NCBI GenBank assembly: GCA_029204225.1
Contig: CM055095.1
Span: 43,611,184-43,675,183, forward strand
Length of the DNA: 64,000 nucleotides
From: Diphasiastrum complanatum
Taxonomy: Eukaryota > Streptophyta > Lycopodiopsida > Lycopodiales > Lycopodiaceae
Direction of reading: 5' to 3'
This document shows, in pieces, positions 60,721-64,000 of this stretch (the first letter of the stretch is position 1; each line of letters starts with the position of its first letter). Both the position numbers and the translations under genes were made by a program. Below the pieces are notes generated by a model. That model saw only the letters and a list, made by a program, of their open reading frames with translations, made no database searches and was not told the origin of the DNA.

Positions 60721-62640
60721 CATAAATTTTTACCTAGCAAGATACTGTCCATATTGTTATTTCAGCTCCTCCCCATGGCAGCCCATATCTACAAGAGATG
60801 TGTTAGTGTCATGTGCCAATCCAATAAACATAGCAAATCACAAGGACTAGTGCTAGAACAGGTAAGAAGACATCGCATCCATGTTGATGACACGAGAATC
60901 AGAAGAGTTAACTGCATGACAAAATTATTTCCTCAGATCTTTGTGCAATATGCATCACAATTTAGCATACTTTTATATCTCCCACCACTATAATCAAAGT
61001 GGAGATAGATTATTGCATCAGCACACTGCGCAGTTTTCTGTGTAGAGATATTGGTGCATAGAACCAAAATGGATTAAGCTACAAAGGGAAATGTGTATAT
61101 GATAATTTTATGGCACATACCCTGACTTGAATAGTTTCAAACAACTTTGAATCAAATTTTTTTAAGGTTTTTGTTTTTTGTTTTCACACTTGATTTTTCC
61201 AAGTTTTTCTTTTTTTTTTTCGGAATTTCTAGAAGAAATTGGGTTTTTCTTTGGATTCTTTTGCAAGTAGGTCAATTTGAACATAATTTTCTTCAAATTT
61301 CAACCCAAATCGACTGGGAACTGTATCTTGGCTTTATTCATGGGATTAAGTTTGATGAATTCGTGGTTAAAAGTGGTTTAACTAGAATTTGGGTGTTTGG
61401 AAATTCAGCTTCAACTCTAGAAAGCACAAGTAATTAAGCAGCATTCAACAAGCTACAGAAACTTCACAAATCAAGAATCTTGGCCCAGTCCAAAAAGTCT
61501 AGTAGCCAAAGTTAAATAGGAATGACAAAAGAGAACCAAGAAATCATCTTTTAACAATGCTAGTTTAATGTAAAGATTATTGTTGACTCTAACTACAGTT
61601 ATCCGATGCAAGTTCTTCATTACATGACTTTTTGCCATTGCTTCCAATTTTCTACTATCATAGTGACTATCCTGAGGTATGTCCTACAAACTAGGCTACT
61701 AGAGTTATGAACTAAATCACAAAGTTTAGAATCGATGAAGCATAAATTGACAATATATAAAGCAATCTAGCAATCTTCCACAAATGCTTCTTGGTTTCCA
61801 AGAGGAGAGTCGAACCCAAGAGCACAAACTTTGGATATCAAGCCAACCAACTAAGCCAACTCCATTGGGTTTTAGTCTTCCACAAATGATAAGTAGTATC
61901 ACATAATGTCAATGGGTAAAACCCAACAAGCAATAACAAAAGCAAGAGTTTTTCCAAGAAGAGCCCAAGCAATACCAAATTAGATGTTGAAAAATGAATG
62001 TACACAAGGCATATTCATAGTCTCTTGAGAAACTCTAAAAGCATGATTCGAATAATAAAGGAAAATAAAACTTTGCGAGGGAAAATAGTGTGCCCTCCTA
62101 AAGGACTTCCAGTACAAGTTATTAACTAACAAAACTTGGGACCTTGTCCAGTTCTACATTTATTTGCATGTAAATGAATAGAAAGGAATTGTAGCCAACA
62201 AATGAATAGAATAGATGTATGTGTGACGAAAGTACGACGAGGTGAGTAAAACAAGGGGAGTTTGTAAGTTTTTCTCATAAAAAAACATGCTCAATAACAC
62301 AATGATATTTGTTTTGGGACTAGGACTTGAAAAGAATAATTTTTTTTGAAATCAACACGTAGAATCATGGAATCTTGATCAACCTATGATCTATCCTCAA
62401 TCTAATGACTTTTGCCACTTCCTAAGATTGAAACACGCTCAAATGAAGTCCAGCAACCTCACTATCTAGATGTTGTGTCCATGACCAGTACATAGGATAC
62501 AATATACTCCTAGTCTTGGATACAAGGTACTCCAGTGAAACAAGCTGTTAGTTATGCCACATCATACTAGACGTGATCCGAAAGTAACTAATATCCTTGT
62601 GAGGCCCAGAACACACTAAATGGAGTTTAGATAAGGTATG
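60721..62640. other. no recognisable gene
   Basis: AT-rich sequence with short open frames and no recognised domain, RNA gene or repeat. Confidence 0.45.
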
Positions 62641-62991
62641 AAATAGTGTATGCATGTGTAGAGTTATCAATAACAATTTTATGAATAGTTGGTCCATGCT
62701 TAGGACTCTATTCTAGGTGAATCTATGTATAGGAAACTTAGGGCTATGCATGGCTATGTGCCCAGGATGTTTTTGGCTCTATATATTGGGTCCAAACTCA
62801 CCCTGCTCCTCGTCATGGTTGTGGGTTCATTGCAAGGCTCTCACTCTACATTCATGCTTCTTGTTCCTTGGCTTGGGGGTGAGGCTTCTAGAGTTCGATT
62901 GGATGCTTCTACTTGGTTGGGTGGTTTCTCCATAGTGTGTTATGATTGTGTTTGTGATTTGTAAGCAGGATCTAAGGAGCTTCTCTTATAG
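62640..62991 (+). mobile_element. probable 5' LTR, 3' portion
   Basis: Sequence just upstream of a primer binding site, TGGTATCAGAGC (62992-63003), preceded by GGAGCTTCTCTTATA. It includes CTCTATATATTGGG at about 62777 as a TATA-like element. The LTR start was not located. Confidence 0.5.
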
Positions 62992-64000
62992 TGGTATCAG
63001 AGCAAGGCTTACAAGTTTGTAGAGGTGGTGTTTTTCATTGGAGCTTGGTGGTGATCAACTAATATTCTCATCCAAGGAGAGGATCAAGGTTACAAGTTGG
63101 TGGATCTTCCCAATTTCAATTTGCATGATCCATATCTCTCTCAAATTTCATTGTGGTTATGGAAAATTGTGCTAGGAAATTAATTTTGGTGTCTTTTTGA
63201 AATTTTAGCATGTGTAGCTCAAAACTAGTTATGGATCTGAAATTTTCAGCAAGTTAATTCACTTTGAAGTAGTTGAAATTCAGGTTGCATGTTGGATCTT
63301 CCCATGTATTTGGATTCTAGGCTCTTTTGTGGCCAAATTTGGCTTGTTTTCCATTATTTTGGCACAAAATGGATGGTAGAATTCAAAATCCAGCAAGTTC
63401 AGATCAATTGGTTGGTTATAACTCTGTATTTTGGATTGCATGTGGATTAGGAAAATGTTCTTGCCATTAAATTCCAATTGTTCATGGTGAAACTCATTTC
63501 TCAAAATCCATAAGGGGATCATTCTGGATTTTTTACAGCATGATTTGTATTCCTTTTTACCTTTCCAACAAGCTATCAAACCTATAAATTGATGGGTAGA
63601 GGCTTATGTTTCAATTTCACCAAGTTTGTAGCAATTTTGACTTCTAGAAATCAAGAATTCATGGTTCTCAGCCCCTACTACTTCATAGGATCTGTATGAA
63701 GGCTTTATGGAACTCTTAGAGACCATTTAAGACTGTTTGGATCATCACTTTTAGGCTTGGTTGAGTGTTTGCGCGTTTTTAGACAAATTGGACCTGAAAA
63801 AGTATGCCCTCCTATAGGTTGTTTGGTTGTTTTGAACTCGCACGTGTGAATCTTGGGTGGTAGGCTGATGTGGCAAGTGTCTTGTTCACTAAGTCTCCCT
63901 CTGTACTGATCTTTATAGCATCCAATCTGGTGTCTTGTAGCCAAAGATATGATCATCTGAAGTTTTGCAATTTTGTGAGCAAAATTGTATAGCTGACAAT
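62992..64000 (+). mobile_element. LTR retrotransposon leader, runs off the window
   Basis: The tRNA-iMet primer binding site TGGTATCAGAGCAAGGCTTACAAG is followed by about 1 kb of leader. The leader contains repeated segments describing the same words (TTGGATT ... GCATG, AAATTTTCAGCA) but no gag. The coding part would lie beyond 64000. Confidence 0.55.

Overview
This window looks like nuclear DNA of a flowering plant. The evidence is spliced genes with GT..AG introns, Ty1/copia and Ty3/gypsy chromovirus retrotransposons with tRNA-iMet primer sites, a gag-only LTR element, a hAT transposase relic, TTTAGGG interstitial repeats and many long TC/AG microsatellites. The species cannot be fixed from the sequence. 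Most of the window is retrotransposon-derived and nested.

Only two host genes are clear, both on the + strand. The first is the 3' part of a small G-patch protein gene (6205-6617). The second is a mitochondrial-type dihydrolipoamide acyltransferase (pyruvate dehydrogenase E2) gene, visible as fifteen exons from 44185 to 59595. Its introns are swollen by transposons; the largest (44933-54122) holds a whole minus-strand chromovirus. The E2 active-site motif is altered. A possible mitochondrial presequence exon lies at 18413-18513, but its link to E2 is unproven.

Layout. 1-254: 3' end of a LINE. 2206-2606: copia LTR. 2582-5163: minus hAT transposase relic with an internal deletion. 6205-6617: G-patch exons. 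8950-9218: 270-bp compound microsatellite. 9983-12516: copia remnant with 3' LTR. 13400-16860: second copia remnant with an unexplained insert. 17374-17960: minus copia RT remnant. 18003-18170: tRNA-derived SINE-like unit. 20362-21130: LINE 3' ends and an endonuclease-like fragment. 21480-23210: two copia fragments, one with a complete LTR. 23219-24390 plus 29254-29444: an ORF1-only LINE derivative split by a chromovirus-like element (24391-29253). 29523-39690: a copia split by a gag-only LTR element (31660-38638). 40926-42720: copia-type remnant. 42840-43620: LINE ORF1 fragment. 44185-59595: E2 gene. 62640-64000: 5' part of another LTR element.

The most interesting pattern is a non-LTR retrotransposon family that ends in a conserved hairpin with a TTTT loop, then AATAAAG-like sequence, then a (TC)n tail in place of poly(A). 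At least five 3' ends are present. Two of them show compensatory base-pair changes in the hairpin. The same family appears as an ORF1-only form (like mammalian HAL1), as RT and endonuclease fragments, and possibly with a SINE partner sharing the (TC)n tail. This family may be the source of several of the window's long TC/AG microsatellites.
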